Shown piece after piece: positions 1-9,072 of a stretch of DNA of 64,000 nt. The position numbers and the translations under genes were made by a program. Each line of letters opens with the position of its first letter. Position 1 is the stretch's first letter. The stretch lies in NCBI RefSeq assembly GCF_006385685.1, contig NZ_VFRP01000015.1, forward strand, positions 1 to 64,000, in the 5' to 3' direction. Below the pieces are notes generated by a model that ran no database searches, was not told where the DNA came from, and saw nothing but the letters and a program-made list of their open reading frames with translations. The stretch comes from Amaricoccus solimangrovi. Lineage in GTDB: Bacteria > Pseudomonadota > Alphaproteobacteria > Rhodobacterales > Rhodobacteraceae.

Positions 1-320
1 TTCTTCATGAAGCCCGGCATCGGCCAGTTCGGGATTTTCATCCGCCCGCCCTTCCCGAGCAGGTAGAACCGGTCGTCGCTGACCTCGGTCGTGATCGGGG
101 CGCCCCTGTCGCGCCAGTCGGGGATCAGCGCGTCGAGCCCGGCGGGATCGAGCACCGCGCCCGACAGGATATGCGCGCCGACCTCGGAGCCCTTCTCGAG
201 CACGACGACCGAGAGATCCGGATCGAGCTGTTTCAGCCGGATCGCGGCGGCGAGACCGGCCGGGCCCGCCCCCACGATGACCACGTCGTATTCCATCGAC
301 TCGCGATCGACTGCGGTCAT
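1..320 (-). CDS. Electron transfer flavoprotein-ubiquinone oxidoreductase, N-terminal part (runs off the left edge)
   Basis: The first 106 residues of an ETF-QO, the FAD/4Fe-4S membrane-associated enzyme that passes electrons from ETF (fatty-acid and amino-acid dehydrogenases) to ubiquinone. The Rossmann FAD motif [17 protein letters not shown] is at residues 13-29, the acidic residue ending the second strand is E42 (VVVLEKG), and GAHILSGAV at 48-56 is highly typical of this family. The start at 320 is preceded by GGGAGG at good spacing; an internal Met9 is possible but has no such site. The C-terminal FeS and ubiquinone domains lie outside the window. Confidence 0.9.
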   Translation of the reverse strand, partial: MTAVDRESMEYDVVIVGAGPAGLAAAIRLKQLDPDLSVVVLEKGSEVGAHILSGAVLDPAGLDALIPDWRDRGAPITTEVSDDRFYLLGKGGRMKIPNWPMPGFMK

Positions 321-358
321 CTTTTCATCCTCCCGGCCATGGCAAAACGCTGCCCACG

Positions 359-387
359 TGCCTAAACAGCGCCCGCCTCCGCGTCAA
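359..387 (-). promoter_or_regulatory. Candidate sigma-70-type promoter for the ETF-QO gene
   Basis: On the minus strand TTGACG is followed after exactly 17 bases by TAGGCA, ending about 38 bases before the start codon at 320. The -35 box is good and the -10 box weak, which is common in GC-rich alphaproteobacteria. Seen by eye only. Confidence 0.35.
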
Positions 388-407
388 TCGGAGGCCCGCG
401 CCGCCGC

Positions 408-436
408 TTGCGGAGGCGGATTTCGCCCCATATGCT
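408..436 (+). promoter_or_regulatory. Candidate sigma-70-type promoter for greA
   Basis: TTGCGG, a 17-base spacer and TATGCT, about 107 bases before the greA start. It lies in the divergent region with the ETF-QO gene, back to back with that gene's candidate promoter. Confidence 0.35.
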
Positions 437-542
437 GAGGTGAGGCGGCGCACAGCGCCGCGCGTCAGGCCGGAGCCACGGGCATCGGCCTGATTGTTTA
501 TTGCGGGGAGGCGCGCCGGAGAGCGCGACGAGGAGAATGAGG

Positions 543-1013
543 ATGGAGAAGATTCCATTGACCGCGCGGGGCTTCGCGAAGCTCGACGCCGAATTGAAGA
601 AGCTGAAGACGCGGGACCGGCCGGCGATCATCGCCGCCATCGCCGAGGCGCGCGAGCACGGCGACCTGAGCGAGAACGCCGAGTACCATTCCGCCCGCGA
701 GCGGCAGAGCTTCATCGAGGGCCGGATCAAGGAACTCGAAGGCATCATCGCGCGCGGGGATGTGATCGACGTGAGCCGCCTCTCCGGCCCGGTCAAGTTC
801 GGCGCCACCGTGGTGATCCTCGACGAGGATACCGACGAGGAGAAGACCTACCAGATCGTCGGCGAGGCGGAGGCCGATATCGAATCGGGTCTGCTCAACA
901 TGAAGTCGCCCCTCGCCCGCGCGCTGATCGGCAAGGAGGAAGGCGACAGCGTGGAGGTCCGCACCCCCGGCGGCCTGCGCTCCTACGAGATCCGCGCCGT
1001 CAGCTTCGCCTGA
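543..1013 (+). CDS. greA: Transcription elongation factor GreA
   Basis: GreA (156 aa) enters the secondary channel of stalled RNA polymerase and stimulates cleavage of backtracked RNA. The N-terminal antiparallel coiled coil spans about residues 8-75. The acidic tip GDLSENAEY carries D41 and E44, at the same positions as in E. coli GreA. The FKBP-like C-terminal domain follows ([11 protein letters not shown], then [14 protein letters not shown]). An upstream in-frame ATG at 537 lies too close to the AGGAG at 531-535, whereas the ATG at 543 has 7-base spacing, so 543 is chosen. The length is normal for the family. Confidence 0.97.
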   Translation: MEKIPLTARGFAKLDAELKKLKTRDRPAIIAAIAEAREHGDLSENAEYHSARERQSFIEGRIKELEGIIARGDVIDVSRLSGPVKFGATVVILDEDTDEEKTYQIVGEAEADIESGLLNMKSPLARALIGKEEGDSVEVRTPGGLRSYEIRAVSFA

Positions 1014-1035
1014 CCCCCTGGCCGCGCGCGACGCC

Positions 1036-2190
1036 ATGAGTTCGACCTCCGAACCGCGACCCACACGGGCGACCGGCGGGCTTCGGACGCTTCTCGCGAG
1101 CCGGCCCCGGCGCGTCGCGGCGCTGGCGGGCCTCGGCTGGGCCGTGATCGTCGCGGCCTACGCGCTCGGCTTTCTCGCCGTCGCGCCGGAGCGGCCGCGT
1201 GCAACCGTCGCGCTCGACCTCATGTTCTTCGCCGTCGCGCTGATCCTGCCGGCCGCGCTCGCCTGGATCGTCGCGCTGCTCGCGGAGGAACTGGCCGGGC
1301 TTCGCGCCTCGGTCGCGGCGCTTCGCGCGGCCATCGCGACGCTCGGCGCCGATCTCGCGACGACGCGCGCGGTGGTGGCCTCCGAAGGGCCGGTCTCGGC
1401 CGGCGACATCGGCCGGGCGCTCCGCGAGGCGCTGGCCGAGGGTCCGCGCGCGGAGGAAGCCGCGCGGCTCGCCCGCCTGCTCGAGGGACAGGAGGAAATC
1501 CGCCATGGCCTGCGCGGGCTGATCGAGCAGCGCGGCGCCACGCGCCTCGTCGAGCCGCCCGCGCCGGTCGCTCCCGCGCAGGCGCGCGCCCCGGCGGAGC
1601 CCGTCGCCGAGCCGGCCGCGCCGTCCGGGGAGGCGCCGGTCCCGGACTGGTCCGTGCTCGTGCGCGCGCTCGACTTTCCCCGCGACGCCGAGGATCGGGA
1701 GGGTTTCCGGGCGCTCAGGAGCGCGACGCGGCATCCCGGCCTCGCCCATGCGCTCCAGGCGGCGGAGGATCTGCTGACGCTTCTGGCCGAGAGCGGGGTC
1801 TACATGGACGATCTCGACGTCGCGCCGCCCCGGGCCGAGGTCTGGCGGCGCTATGTCGGGGGCGCGCGCGGGCCGGAAGTGGCGGCGGCCGCGGGCGTCA
1901 CGGACGCCGAGGCGCTGGAGAAGACCAGGGCGCTGCTGGAGAGGGATCCGGTCTTCCGCGACACGGCGCAGCATTTCCTGCGCCGCTTCGACGCGGTGCT
2001 GGCGGAATTCGCGCCGGGCGCCGATGACGCGCAACTCATGGCGCTCGTCGACACGCGCTCGGCGCGGGCCTTCATGCTGCTTGCCCGGCTGCGGGGGCGG
2101 TTCGGCGGGAAGGAGGAAGCGTCAGACCGCGAGTTCCTGCCCGCGCCAGACGCGGCCGAGCAGGACGCAGACCCCGAGCCCGAGCGCTGA
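1036..2190 (+). CDS. Conserved hypothetical membrane protein with two transmembrane segments and a coiled coil
   Basis: 384 residues, no family I can name. Two hydrophobic helices lie near the N terminus (about residues 29-51 and 58-83), then a heptad-rich Ala/Leu/Arg/Glu stretch to about 160 that should form a coiled coil. A Pro/Ala linker (about 170-200) leads to a helical C-terminal domain of about 170 residues. This suggests a bitopic or hairpin inner-membrane protein with a large cytoplasmic domain. It starts 22 bases after greA without a clear ribosome-binding site, so it may be cotranscribed. Its last 69 bases overlap the 3' end of the convergent MFS gene. Confidence 0.7.
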   Translation: MSSTSEPRPTRATGGLRTLLASRPRRVAALAGLGWAVIVAAYALGFLAVAPERPRATVALDLMFFAVALILPAALAWIVALLAEELAGLRASVAALRAAIATLGADLATTRAVVASEGPVSAGDIGRALREALAEGPRAEEAARLARLLEGQEEIRHGLRGLIEQRGATRLVEPPAPVAPAQARAPAEPVAEPAAPSGEAPVPDWSVLVRALDFPRDAEDREGFRALRSATRHPGLAHALQAAEDLLTLLAESGVYMDDLDVAPPRAEVWRRYVGGARGPEVAAAAGVTDAEALEKTRALLERDPVFRDTAQHFLRRFDAVLAEFAPGADDAQLMALVDTRSARAFMLLARLRGRFGGKEEASDREFLPAPDAAEQDADPEPER

Positions 2191-3297
2191 CATGCCGAGG
2201 CCGATCCCGTAGGAGAGCCCGCCGAGCCTGGGATAGGCCCAGGCCGCGCCGGCGGTCGCGAGCGAGAGGATGAGCCCCGCCGCCATCGCCGCCGCCGCGC
2301 CCTGCGCCGCCGCGCCGAACCGGGCGGGGATCGCGCGGGTGATGAAGGCCATCGCGCCGAGATGGCCGGCCGCGAAGGTGAGCGCGTGCAGCCCCATCAG
2401 CGGCCAGAGCACCCAGCCGGTCGGATCGAACATCATCGCCGCCCAGCGCAGGATTCCTGCGAGCCCGGAGAGGCCGAGCGCGCGCACCGGCCCGAGGCGG
2501 CCCGCGACCGCGCCGCCGACCGTGATCATGAAGACGATCTCCGCGCCGACCCCCGCCGCCCAGAGCGCGCCGATCCGCGTCTCCGACAGGCCGAGGTCGG
2601 TCCAGTGGATCGTGCCGTAGGCGTAGAAGACCGCGTGACTCGCCTGGGTGAAGGAGAGCGCCGCGACGAAGACGCAGAAGACCGGGTTGGTCACCAGGGC
2701 CCGGATCTCGCCGATCCGGGGCGGGATCTGGCCCTGGACCCGGCGCCCGCCCGGATGGCGTGCCACGAGGAGCGCGGCGAGGAGGAAGCAGACCACCATC
2801 CACCAGAGCGCGACCTGGACCCCGAGGGCCGAGATGAGCGCCCCGACCGCGAGATTGGCGAACATGAAGCCGATCGAGCCGAGGCCGCGCGCCGGCGCGT
2901 AGTCGAATCCGTGAAAGCGGGAGGCGGCGGTCCCGAGCGCCTCGCCGATCGGGCCGATCGCGGCGAGGCAGGCGCCGGTCGCGAGCGTGCCGAGCAGCAG
3001 CACCGGCACCCGCGCGATCCAGAGGTGGCAGACCAGGATCGCCGCGCCGAACAGGCAGCAGACCGCGATCGTGTGCCGCCGCGCGTCGAGCCGGTCCGCC
3101 AGCGCCGGTATGATCAGCCCCGCGACCACGCGGATCCCGATGCCGAGCGAGGTGAAGAGCCCGACCTCGCCCGGCGAGAGCCCCCAATGGGCGAGCCAGA
3201 GCGGCCAGAACGGCATGTAGACGCCGCTCACCATGAAGAAGGACGCGTAGAAGGCCGCCGTGTGGCGGCCGGCGGCGGAACGGAGCGGCGAGGCCAA
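2122..3297 (-). CDS. MFS transporter, HcaT / LacY-like (3-phenylpropionate carrier type)
   Basis: 391 residues with about 12 hydrophobic helices. The N terminus (FYASFFMVSGVYMPFWPLWL, then GLSPGEVGLFTSLGIGIRV) has the pattern of the HcaT-like subfamily of MFS proton symporters; the substrate cannot be told from sequence. The start is TTG at 3297, with GGGGAG six bases upstream; no ATG or GTG fits before the first helix. The C terminus overlaps the convergent gene ending at 2190 by 69 bases. The upstream mobB gene is 86 bases away on the same strand and probably separate. Confidence 0.8.
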   Translation of the reverse strand: MASPLRSAAGRHTAAFYASFFMVSGVYMPFWPLWLAHWGLSPGEVGLFTSLGIGIRVVAGLIIPALADRLDARRHTIAVCCLFGAAILVCHLWIARVPVLLLGTLATGACLAAIGPIGEALGTAASRFHGFDYAPARGLGSIGFMFANLAVGALISALGVQVALWWMVVCFLLAALLVARHPGGRRVQGQIPPRIGEIRALVTNPVFCVFVAALSFTQASHAVFYAYGTIHWTDLGLSETRIGALWAAGVGAEIVFMITVGGAVAGRLGPVRALGLSGLAGILRWAAMMFDPTGWVLWPLMGLHALTFAAGHLGAMAFITRAIPARFGAAAQGAAAAMAAGLILSLATAGAAWAYPRLGGLSYGIGLGMSALGLGVCVLLGRVWRGQELAV

Positions 3298-3383
3298 GGT
3301 GACTCCCCGGGGGAACGAGAGCGGCGGACAGGCACAGCCTTTTCACCGCCCGGGCTCTGGCGCAAGAGCGAGGCGCGCGGCTC

Positions 3384-3890
3384 TCAGCGGCGGCGGGGCA
3401 GGCCCAGCCGCGCGAGGATGAAATCCGCGATGGTCGCGATGTCGTCGAGGTCGAAGACCGGCCGGTCGAGCCCCGGCAGCGGCGCGTCGGAGGCGACCGC
3501 CTCGATCGTCGGATCCCCCGCCGCGATCAGATCCTGCGCGGTTTCCCGTCGCCGCGCCTCGATCTTCGGGTGCCGGTCGCGCTTGTAGCCCTCGACCAGC
3601 ACCAGATCGACGGGATCGAGCCGGGCGAGCAGGTCCGGGAGCGGCGGCTCCCGGGCGGAACCGACCTCGGTCATCAGCGCCCAGCGCCGCGCCGAGGCGA
3701 CGAGCACCTGGCCCGCGCCGGCCTCGCGGTGGCGGTGGCTGTCCTTGCCGGGCCGGTCGAGATCGAATCCGTGATGCGCGTGCTTGACCGTCGAGACGGT
3801 GAAGCCCCGCGCCACCAGTTCCGCGACCAGACGCTCGACGAGGGTGGTCTTGCCGGAATTCTTCCAGCCGGTAACGCCGTAGACCCTCAC
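3384..3890 (-). CDS. mobB: Molybdopterin-guanine dinucleotide biosynthesis protein MobB
   Basis: 168 residues. MobB is a P-loop GTP-binding protein that assists MobA in attaching GMP to molybdopterin for DMSO-reductase-family enzymes. The P-loop is at the N terminus (GWKNSGKTTL, residues 8-17), followed by STVKHAHHGFDLDRPGKDSH, the family signature, and LVLVEGYKRDRHPKIE. The start is GTG at 3890 and shares bases with the mobA stop (GTGA), so mobA and mobB are translationally coupled. Length is normal. Confidence 0.95.
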   Translation of the reverse strand: MRVYGVTGWKNSGKTTLVERLVAELVARGFTVSTVKHAHHGFDLDRPGKDSHRHREAGAGQVLVASARRWALMTEVGSAREPPLPDLLARLDPVDLVLVEGYKRDRHPKIEARRRETAQDLIAAGDPTIEAVASDAPLPGLDRPVFDLDDIATIADFILARLGLPRRR

Positions 3891-4531
3891 CGCCCGGCCT
3901 CCGCCTCGGCGAGATCGGCGCGGGTGTTGACGTTGTGAAACGCCGCCGGCCCGCGCCCCTCGAAGATCGCGCGCCCCGCGCCCTGCGACTCGGCGAAGCC
4001 GAGGACGCGCCGCTGGCCCGCCGCGAGGGCCGCGGCCAGCGTGTCGCGCAGGTCGGCGCGCCAGAGCGCGAAGGTCGGATGCGCCCGGAACCCCCCGCCC
4101 TCCTCCGGCGTGAGGGCGACCGCCACCGGCGCCGCGGCGGCGAAGGCGGCGACGCGGAGCGCGGTGACGAGATCCTCCGGAAAGACCGGCGTGTCGCCCG
4201 CGGCGGTCACGATCGCCTCGAACCCGTTCGCCGTCGCCCAGTCGAGCCCGGCCAGCACGCCCGCGAGCGGCCCCTGGAAATCGGGCACCGGATCGGGGAG
4301 CACCGGGCAGCCGAAATCCGCGAAACGCGCCGGGTCGCCATTGGCCGAGATCGCGAGCGCCGCGACCTGCGGGCCGAGGCGCGCGAGCGCGTGGGCGATC
4401 AGCGGCCGTCCGCCGAGTTCGGCCAGCATCTTGTCGGATCCGAAACGCGAGGATCGGCCGCCGGCCAGCACGACGCCGCCGACCGGACCGGCGGCCGAGA
4501 TCGCATCATCAGGGAAATTCGTCACAGGCAA
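3887..4531 (-). CDS. mobA: Molybdenum cofactor guanylyltransferase MobA
   Basis: 214 residues. Transfers GMP from GTP to Mo-molybdopterin. The nucleotidyltransferase signature VVLAGGRSSRFGSDKML is near residue 20-36, and AGDTPVFPEDLV carries the metal-binding Asp. The start is called at TTG 4531, five bases after GGAGG; a GTG two codons later (4525) is possible but less well spaced. An out-of-frame ATG overlaps the ribosome-binding site. It is the first gene of a two-gene operon with mobB. No molybdoenzyme gene is in this window. Confidence 0.95.
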   Translation of the reverse strand: MPVTNFPDDAISAAGPVGGVVLAGGRSSRFGSDKMLAELGGRPLIAHALARLGPQVAALAISANGDPARFADFGCPVLPDPVPDFQGPLAGVLAGLDWATANGFEAIVTAAGDTPVFPEDLVTALRVAAFAAAAPVAVALTPEEGGGFRAHPTFALWRADLRDTLAAALAAGQRRVLGFAESQGAGRAIFEGRGPAAFHNVNTRADLAEAEAGR

Positions 4532-4657
4532 GGCATCCTCCCGCGCGGGAAACGATTGAAACGCGCGCGGCGGTCAGGATAGACGCGGGCGCGAACGGGG
4601 AACAGACGCGACCGCCTCCGCGCGGTCCGGCGATGCCTCCGGGAAAGGATGTTCGGC

Positions 4658-5377
4658 ATGTCGCATCGGAACTGGTCGGCGTTCAGGCTCGGCCTGCGCG
4701 AGGGGCTCCCCTTCGTGCTGGTCATCATTCCCTTCGGCGCGCTCTTCGGGGTCGCGGCGACGGAGGCGGGCTGGAGCCTCGCGCAGTCGCTGTCGATGAG
4801 CATCTTCGTGATCGCCGGCGCCTCGCAATTCACCGCGCTGCAGCTTCTCGGCGACCACGCGCCGCTCGCGATCGTCATCCTGACCTCGCTCGCGGTGAAC
4901 CTGCGCATGGCGATGTATTCGGCGAGCCTCGCACCGCTCCTCGGCGCGCAACCGTTCTGGAAGCGCGCGATCGTCGCCTATCTGCTGGTCGATCAGACCT
5001 ACGGTCTCGTGATGGCCAACGAGGAGACGGGGCCGCGCATGACTCCGGCGGAGCGGATCGCCTATTTCCTCGGGACGGCGGCGGCGATCTGCCCCTGGTG
5101 GTACGCGGCCTCGATCTTCGGCGCGGTGGCGGGGACGGCGATCCCGGCGGCGCTCGCGCTCGACTTCGCGGTGCCGATCACCTTCATCGCGCTCTTCGCG
5201 CCCGCGCTGCGCAGCCTCCCGCATATCGCGGCCGCCTTCGTCTCCGTCGCCGCCGCGCTCGCCTTCGCCGCCGTCCCCTACAACCTCGGGCTGCTGATCG
5301 CCGCCGCCCTCGCGATGGTGACCGGCGCGCTGGTCGAGACGCTGCTGGAGCGCCGGCGCGCGGAGGCGGTCCGATGA
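4658..5377 (+). CDS. azlC: AzlC family branched-chain amino acid exporter, large subunit
   Basis: 239 residues, a polytopic inner-membrane protein. AzlC pairs with AzlD to export branched-chain amino acids and analogues. Family features are REGLPFVLVIIPFGALFG at the N terminus and SIFVIAGASQFTALQLL, then NLRMAMYSASLAP. AAGGA eight bases before the ATG at 4658 favours that start over the in-frame ATG at 4649, which overlaps the AAGGA itself. The stop overlaps the azlD start (ATGA), giving a coupled pair. Confidence 0.93.
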   Translation: MSHRNWSAFRLGLREGLPFVLVIIPFGALFGVAATEAGWSLAQSLSMSIFVIAGASQFTALQLLGDHAPLAIVILTSLAVNLRMAMYSASLAPLLGAQPFWKRAIVAYLLVDQTYGLVMANEETGPRMTPAERIAYFLGTAAAICPWWYAASIFGAVAGTAIPAALALDFAVPITFIALFAPALRSLPHIAAAFVSVAAALAFAAVPYNLGLLIAAALAMVTGALVETLLERRRAEAVR

Positions 5378-5709
5378 GCATGGACGCGCGGATCTGGACC
5401 GTCATCGCGCTGCTCGGGATCGGCACCTATCTGATCCGGCTCTCGTTCCTCGGCATGATCGGGGACCGGGCGCTGCCGCTCTGGGCGACCCGGCTGCTGC
5501 GCTACGTGCCCGTCGCGGTGATGCCCGGCCTCGTCGCGCCGCTGGTGGTCTGGCCGCCCGCGACCGATGGCGCGCTCGACATGCCCCGCCTCCTCGCGGC
5601 GCTCGCCGCGCTTCTGGTCGGGGCCTGGAAGCGGAACGCGCTCTGGGCGATCGGCGCGGGCATGGCCGTGCTCTACGCCGGGCTCTTCGCCCAGAGCCTG
5701 CTCGGCTAG
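5374..5709 (+). CDS. azlD: AzlD family branched-chain amino acid exporter, small subunit
   Basis: 111 residues with about four hydrophobic helices. The small partner of AzlC; the motif GIGTYLIRLSFL followed by LRYVPVAVMPGLVAPLV is characteristic. It starts inside the azlC stop codon (ATGA), as in most azlCD operons. The stop at 5709 is only six bases from the convergent mscL stop, leaving no room for a conventional terminator between them. Confidence 0.93.
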   Translation: MSMDARIWTVIALLGIGTYLIRLSFLGMIGDRALPLWATRLLRYVPVAVMPGLVAPLVVWPPATDGALDMPRLLAALAALLVGAWKRNALWAIGAGMAVLYAGLFAQSLLG

Positions 5710-5715
5710 GCCGCG

Positions 5716-6138
5716 TCAGCCCTTCGACTGGATCGCGGCCACGTCGGACTGGAGGATGTCGCGGATCTCGGTCAGCAACTCCTCCTGCGTCGGCGCGGCC
5801 GGCGCGTCGGCGGGATCCGCCTCGCCCTTGCGGACCGCGAGCGTCTGGATCCTGTTCACCGCCTTCACGAGCAGGAAGACGACCCAGGCGATGATCAGGA
5901 AGTTGATGATCGCGGTGATGAAGGATCCGTAGCGGAAGGTCGCCGCGTGATCGCCCTCCCCGATCGCGAGTTGCAGGCTGTCGAAGTTGATCCCGCCGAC
6001 GAAGAGGCCGATCAGCGGATTGATGAGGTCGTTGACGAGGCTGTTCACGATCGCGGTGAAGGCCGCGCCGATGATGATGCCGACCGCGAGGTCGATCACG
6101 TTGCCGCGGGCGATGAACTCGCGAAACTCCTTGAGCAT
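5716..6138 (-). CDS. mscL: Large-conductance mechanosensitive channel MscL
   Basis: 140 residues. Homopentameric inner-membrane channel that opens on hypo-osmotic shock. The N-terminal amphipathic helix [20 protein letters not shown] is followed by TM1 ([20 protein letters not shown]), a periplasmic loop, and TM2 ([19 protein letters not shown]). The C-terminal helix [12 protein letters not shown] is also typical. The start at 6138 is chosen because GAGGAG lies seven bases upstream; an in-frame GTG start eight codons earlier (6162) would add residues not found in the family. Confidence 0.97.
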   Translation of the reverse strand: MLKEFREFIARGNVIDLAVGIIIGAAFTAIVNSLVNDLINPLIGLFVGGINFDSLQLAIGEGDHAATFRYGSFITAIINFLIIAWVVFLLVKAVNRIQTLAVRKGEADPADAPAAPTQEELLTEIRDILQSDVAAIQSKG

Positions 6139-6222
6139 TCCACTCTCCTCTACAAGGCCCACCGGACCGGACGCGATGAGGCGCGCGTCCGCTCCGGCCG
6201 GCCCGGGAGAGCGAGGCGCCGC

Positions 6223-8631
6223 TCAGCTCCGCAGGGTTCCCCCGGTGGCCTTGGTCACGCCCGCGATCACCTTCGCCGAGACTGCCTCGATTTCCGCCTC
6301 GGTCAAGGTCGCCCTGCTCGGTTCGAGCCGGACGGAGATCGCCATCGACTTCTTGCCCGGCCCCATCTGCGCCTCGGCCTTCGGCCCGGCGAAGATGTCG
6401 AAGACGGAGACCGCGGTGATCAGCGCCTTGTCCGCGCCGCGCGCCGCGCGCAGCACCGCCTCGGCCTCGACCTTCTCGTCGAGCACGAAGGCGAAGTCGC
6501 GCTCGACCGGCTGGAAGTCGGAGATCGCGAGGGCGGGCCGCGTCGCCGCGCGATTGCGCGGCATCGGCACCGCGGCGAGATTGACGGTGAAGGCGACCGC
6601 CGGCCCCTTCACGTCGAGCGCCTGGAGCACGCGCGGATGCAGTTCGCCGAAGACCGCGAGCACCGTCTTCGGCCCGAGCGTCAGCGCGGCGGAGCGGCCG
6701 GGATGGAACCAGCCGGGGGCGATGCGCTGGATCATCGGCGCCGCCGTGAGGCCGAGCGCGGCCAGCGCCGCCTCGGCGTCGGCGCGCGCGTCGTGAAGAT
6801 CGACCGGCCTGCGGCTGCCGAGCGTGTCGCGCGGCGCGGTCTGGCCGACGCGGATCCCGCCGGCCATCGCCGCCTGGTCCTCGGGCTCGCCGCCCGCGAA
6901 GACCGCGCCGACCTCGAAGAGCGCGAGATCGGCGAAGCCGCGCGCCTGGTTGCGCGCCGCGGCCCGCAGCAGGCCCGGGATCAGATCGGGGCGCAGGTGG
7001 CTCATCTCCGAACTGATCGGATTCTCGAGCCGCACGGCCTCGCCGCCGCCGCCGAAGAGCTCCGCCGCCTCGCGGTCAATGAAGCTGTAGGTCACGCATT
7101 CGTTGTAGCCGAGCGCGGCGATCCGGCGGCGGACCTGGGTCTCGCGCCGCTGCGCGGGCGTCAGCACCGGTTTCGCGACGCCGGTCGGGCGCGGCAGGGG
7201 CTTGCCCTCGAGCCGGGTCAGCGAGGCGACGCGCGCCACCTCCTCGACCAGATCGGCCTCGCCCTGCACGTCGGGGCGCCAGGAGGGGACATCGGCCACG
7301 AGCTTCTCGCCCTCGTCGCGCGTGGAGAAGCCGAGCGCGTTCAGGATGCGTACCTGTTCCGCGCGGGGGATTTCCATGCCGACGAGGCTCACGACGCGCG
7401 CGGGATCGAGCGTGTAGCTCCGCGCGGTGTCCGGGATCGCGCCCCAGAGCGAGGTTTCCGACGGCTCGCCGCCGCAGATCTCCAGGATGAGCCTGGTCGC
7501 GAGCTCGGCGCCCGGCATCGTGAAGGCCGGATCGACGCCCCGGTCGAAGCGGTAGCGCGCATCCGAGTTGATCCGGAGCCGCCGGCCGGTCCGGGCCGTG
7601 CGGACCGGATCGAAATAAGCCGCCTCGACGAAGACGTCGGTCGTCGCCTCGGTGCATCCCGAACGCTCGCCGCCCATGATGCCGCCGATGCTCTCGACGC
7701 CCTTCTGGTCGGCGATCACCGTCTCGGACCCGTCGAAGGCGTAGGTCTTGCCGTCGAGCGCCAGCAGCGTCTCGCCGGGCTTCGCAAGCCGCACGGTCAG
7801 CGCCCCGCCATGGACCTTGCCCGCGTCGAAGACATGCAGCGGCCGCCCGCGGTCGAAGGTCACGTAGTTGGTGATGTCGACCAGCGCCGAGATGGGCCGG
7901 AGCCCGATCGCGCGCAGCCGGTCCTGCATCCAGCGCGGGCTCGGCCCGTTGCGCACACCGCGGATGAGCCGCCCGACGAAGAGCGGGCAGGCCTCGCTCG
8001 CGACGTCGGGGGCGAGATAGACGCCGATCGGGTTCGGGAAGGCGCCGGGCACCGGCTCGACCGCCGGCGTCTTCACCGTGCCGAGCCCGCGGGCCGCGAG
8101 ATCGCGCGCGATGCCCGCGACGCCGAGCGCGTCGGGCCGGTTCGGCGTGATCGCGATCTCGATCACCGGATCGAAGCGCAGCACATCCGTCAGCTTCGCC
8201 CCCACCGGCGCCTCGGCCGGGAGTTCGAGAATGCCGTCATGCTCGTCGGAGAGCTTCATCTCGCGCTCCGACAGCATCATGCCGTGGCTTTCCACGCCCC
8301 GGATCTTGCCGACCTTGATCGTCAGGTCGAGGCCCGGGATGTAGTCGCCCGGCTTCGAGACCACGACCTTGATCCCCGCGCGGGCGTTCGGCGCGCCGCA
8401 GACGATCTGGGTCTCGCCGGCGGCGGTCGCCACCTTGCAGACGCGCAGCTTGTCGGCGTCGGGATGCGGCTCGGCCTCCAGCACCTCGCCCACCGTGAAG
8501 GCGGCGAGTTCCGCGCCGGGGTCGGTCACGCCCTCGACCTCGAGCCCGAGATCGGTCAGCGCGAAGGTGATCTCCTCGAGCGTCGCGGTCGTTTCGAGGT
8601 GATCCTTGAGCCAGGAGAGGGTGAACTTCAT
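6223..8631 (-). CDS. pheT: Phenylalanine-tRNA ligase beta subunit
   Basis: 802 residues, the usual size. Charges tRNA-Phe as an alpha2beta2 enzyme with PheS. The start MKFTLSWLKDHLE is the standard N terminus. An OB-fold tRNA-binding domain follows (about 40-150, VGEVLEAEPHPDADKLRVC), then the B3/B4 editing domain, B5, and the C-terminal anticodon-binding FDX-ACB domain (about 708-802, FQPVERDFAFVLDEKV). Unlike the common pheS-pheT operon, pheS lies nearly 3 kb away on the same strand with four other genes between. Confidence 0.97.
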   Translation of the reverse strand: MKFTLSWLKDHLETTATLEEITFALTDLGLEVEGVTDPGAELAAFTVGEVLEAEPHPDADKLRVCKVATAAGETQIVCGAPNARAGIKVVVSKPGDYIPGLDLTIKVGKIRGVESHGMMLSEREMKLSDEHDGILELPAEAPVGAKLTDVLRFDPVIEIAITPNRPDALGVAGIARDLAARGLGTVKTPAVEPVPGAFPNPIGVYLAPDVASEACPLFVGRLIRGVRNGPSPRWMQDRLRAIGLRPISALVDITNYVTFDRGRPLHVFDAGKVHGGALTVRLAKPGETLLALDGKTYAFDGSETVIADQKGVESIGGIMGGERSGCTEATTDVFVEAAYFDPVRTARTGRRLRINSDARYRFDRGVDPAFTMPGAELATRLILEICGGEPSETSLWGAIPDTARSYTLDPARVVSLVGMEIPRAEQVRILNALGFSTRDEGEKLVADVPSWRPDVQGEADLVEEVARVASLTRLEGKPLPRPTGVAKPVLTPAQRRETQVRRRIAALGYNECVTYSFIDREAAELFGGGGEAVRLENPISSEMSHLRPDLIPGLLRAAARNQARGFADLALFEVGAVFAGGEPEDQAAMAGGIRVGQTAPRDTLGSRRPVDLHDARADAEAALAALGLTAAPMIQRIAPGWFHPGRSAALTLGPKTVLAVFGELHPRVLQALDVKGPAVAFTVNLAAVPMPRNRAATRPALAISDFQPVERDFAFVLDEKVEAEAVLRAARGADKALITAVSVFDIFAGPKAEAQMGPGKKSMAISVRLEPSRATLTEAEIEAVSAKVIAGVTKATGGTLRS

Positions 8632-8751
8632 GCGACCAGATCCCGTCAGCGCGTTTGCGCGGCGGTTTAGGACATCGGGCGCCCAAGGGGAAGTGGGGGA
8701 ACCATCGCGGGCGGGGGGCGGTTGGTCCCCGAAGGGAAAAGGAGAGATGCG

Positions 8752-9024
8752 ATGGCTCCGACCGATACCAACACGAAGAAGGAGGCGAAGCGCCACGCGG
8801 GACCGCTGATCGGGCTGGCGATCCTCGTGGTGCTCGTGGTGCTCGGCTTCTTCTGGTGGATAGGCTACGCGGCGAAGGACCCGGCCGAGCGGCCCGCCCC
8901 GCCGCCCGAGACCTCCGCCGTCACCCCGCCCGAGACGCCGCCGGCCGTGCCGGACGCGGCGAGCAATTCCCCCGCCGCCCCCCCGCGCCAGACGCCGGAC
9001 ACCCCCGCCCCGGCCAATCCCTGA
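8752..9024 (+). CDS. Small single-pass membrane protein with Pro-rich tail
   Basis: 90 residues, no family recognised. A basic N terminus (TKKEAKRHAG) precedes one hydrophobic helix (GLAILVVLVVLGFFWWIGYA, about residues 22-41), followed by a periplasmic, Pro/Ala/Thr-rich low-complexity tail. The start at 8752 has AAGGAGA well placed upstream. It is transcribed divergently from pheT and converges on the cupin gene. Confidence 0.7.
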   Translation: MAPTDTNTKKEAKRHAGPLIGLAILVVLVVLGFFWWIGYAAKDPAERPAPPPETSAVTPPETPPAVPDAASNSPAAPPRQTPDTPAPANP

Positions 9025-9035
9025 CGGACGGGACC

Positions 9036-9057
9036 GGGGGCCGCCGCCGCGGCCCCC
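9036..9057. terminator. Bidirectional hairpin between convergent genes
   Basis: Nine-base arms GGGGGCCGC and GCGGCCCCC with a four-base loop, between the convergent stops at 9024 and 9073. There is no T-run; position and stem strength are the only support for a terminator role. Confidence 0.5.
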
Positions 9058-9072
9058 CGATCCGCGACGACC

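Noticed and set aside
5947-8670. A 907-codon open frame on the plus strand
   Set aside because: Entirely antisense to pheT and mscL, rich in Arg/Glu/Asp/Pro with no domain; a GC-rich shadow frame.
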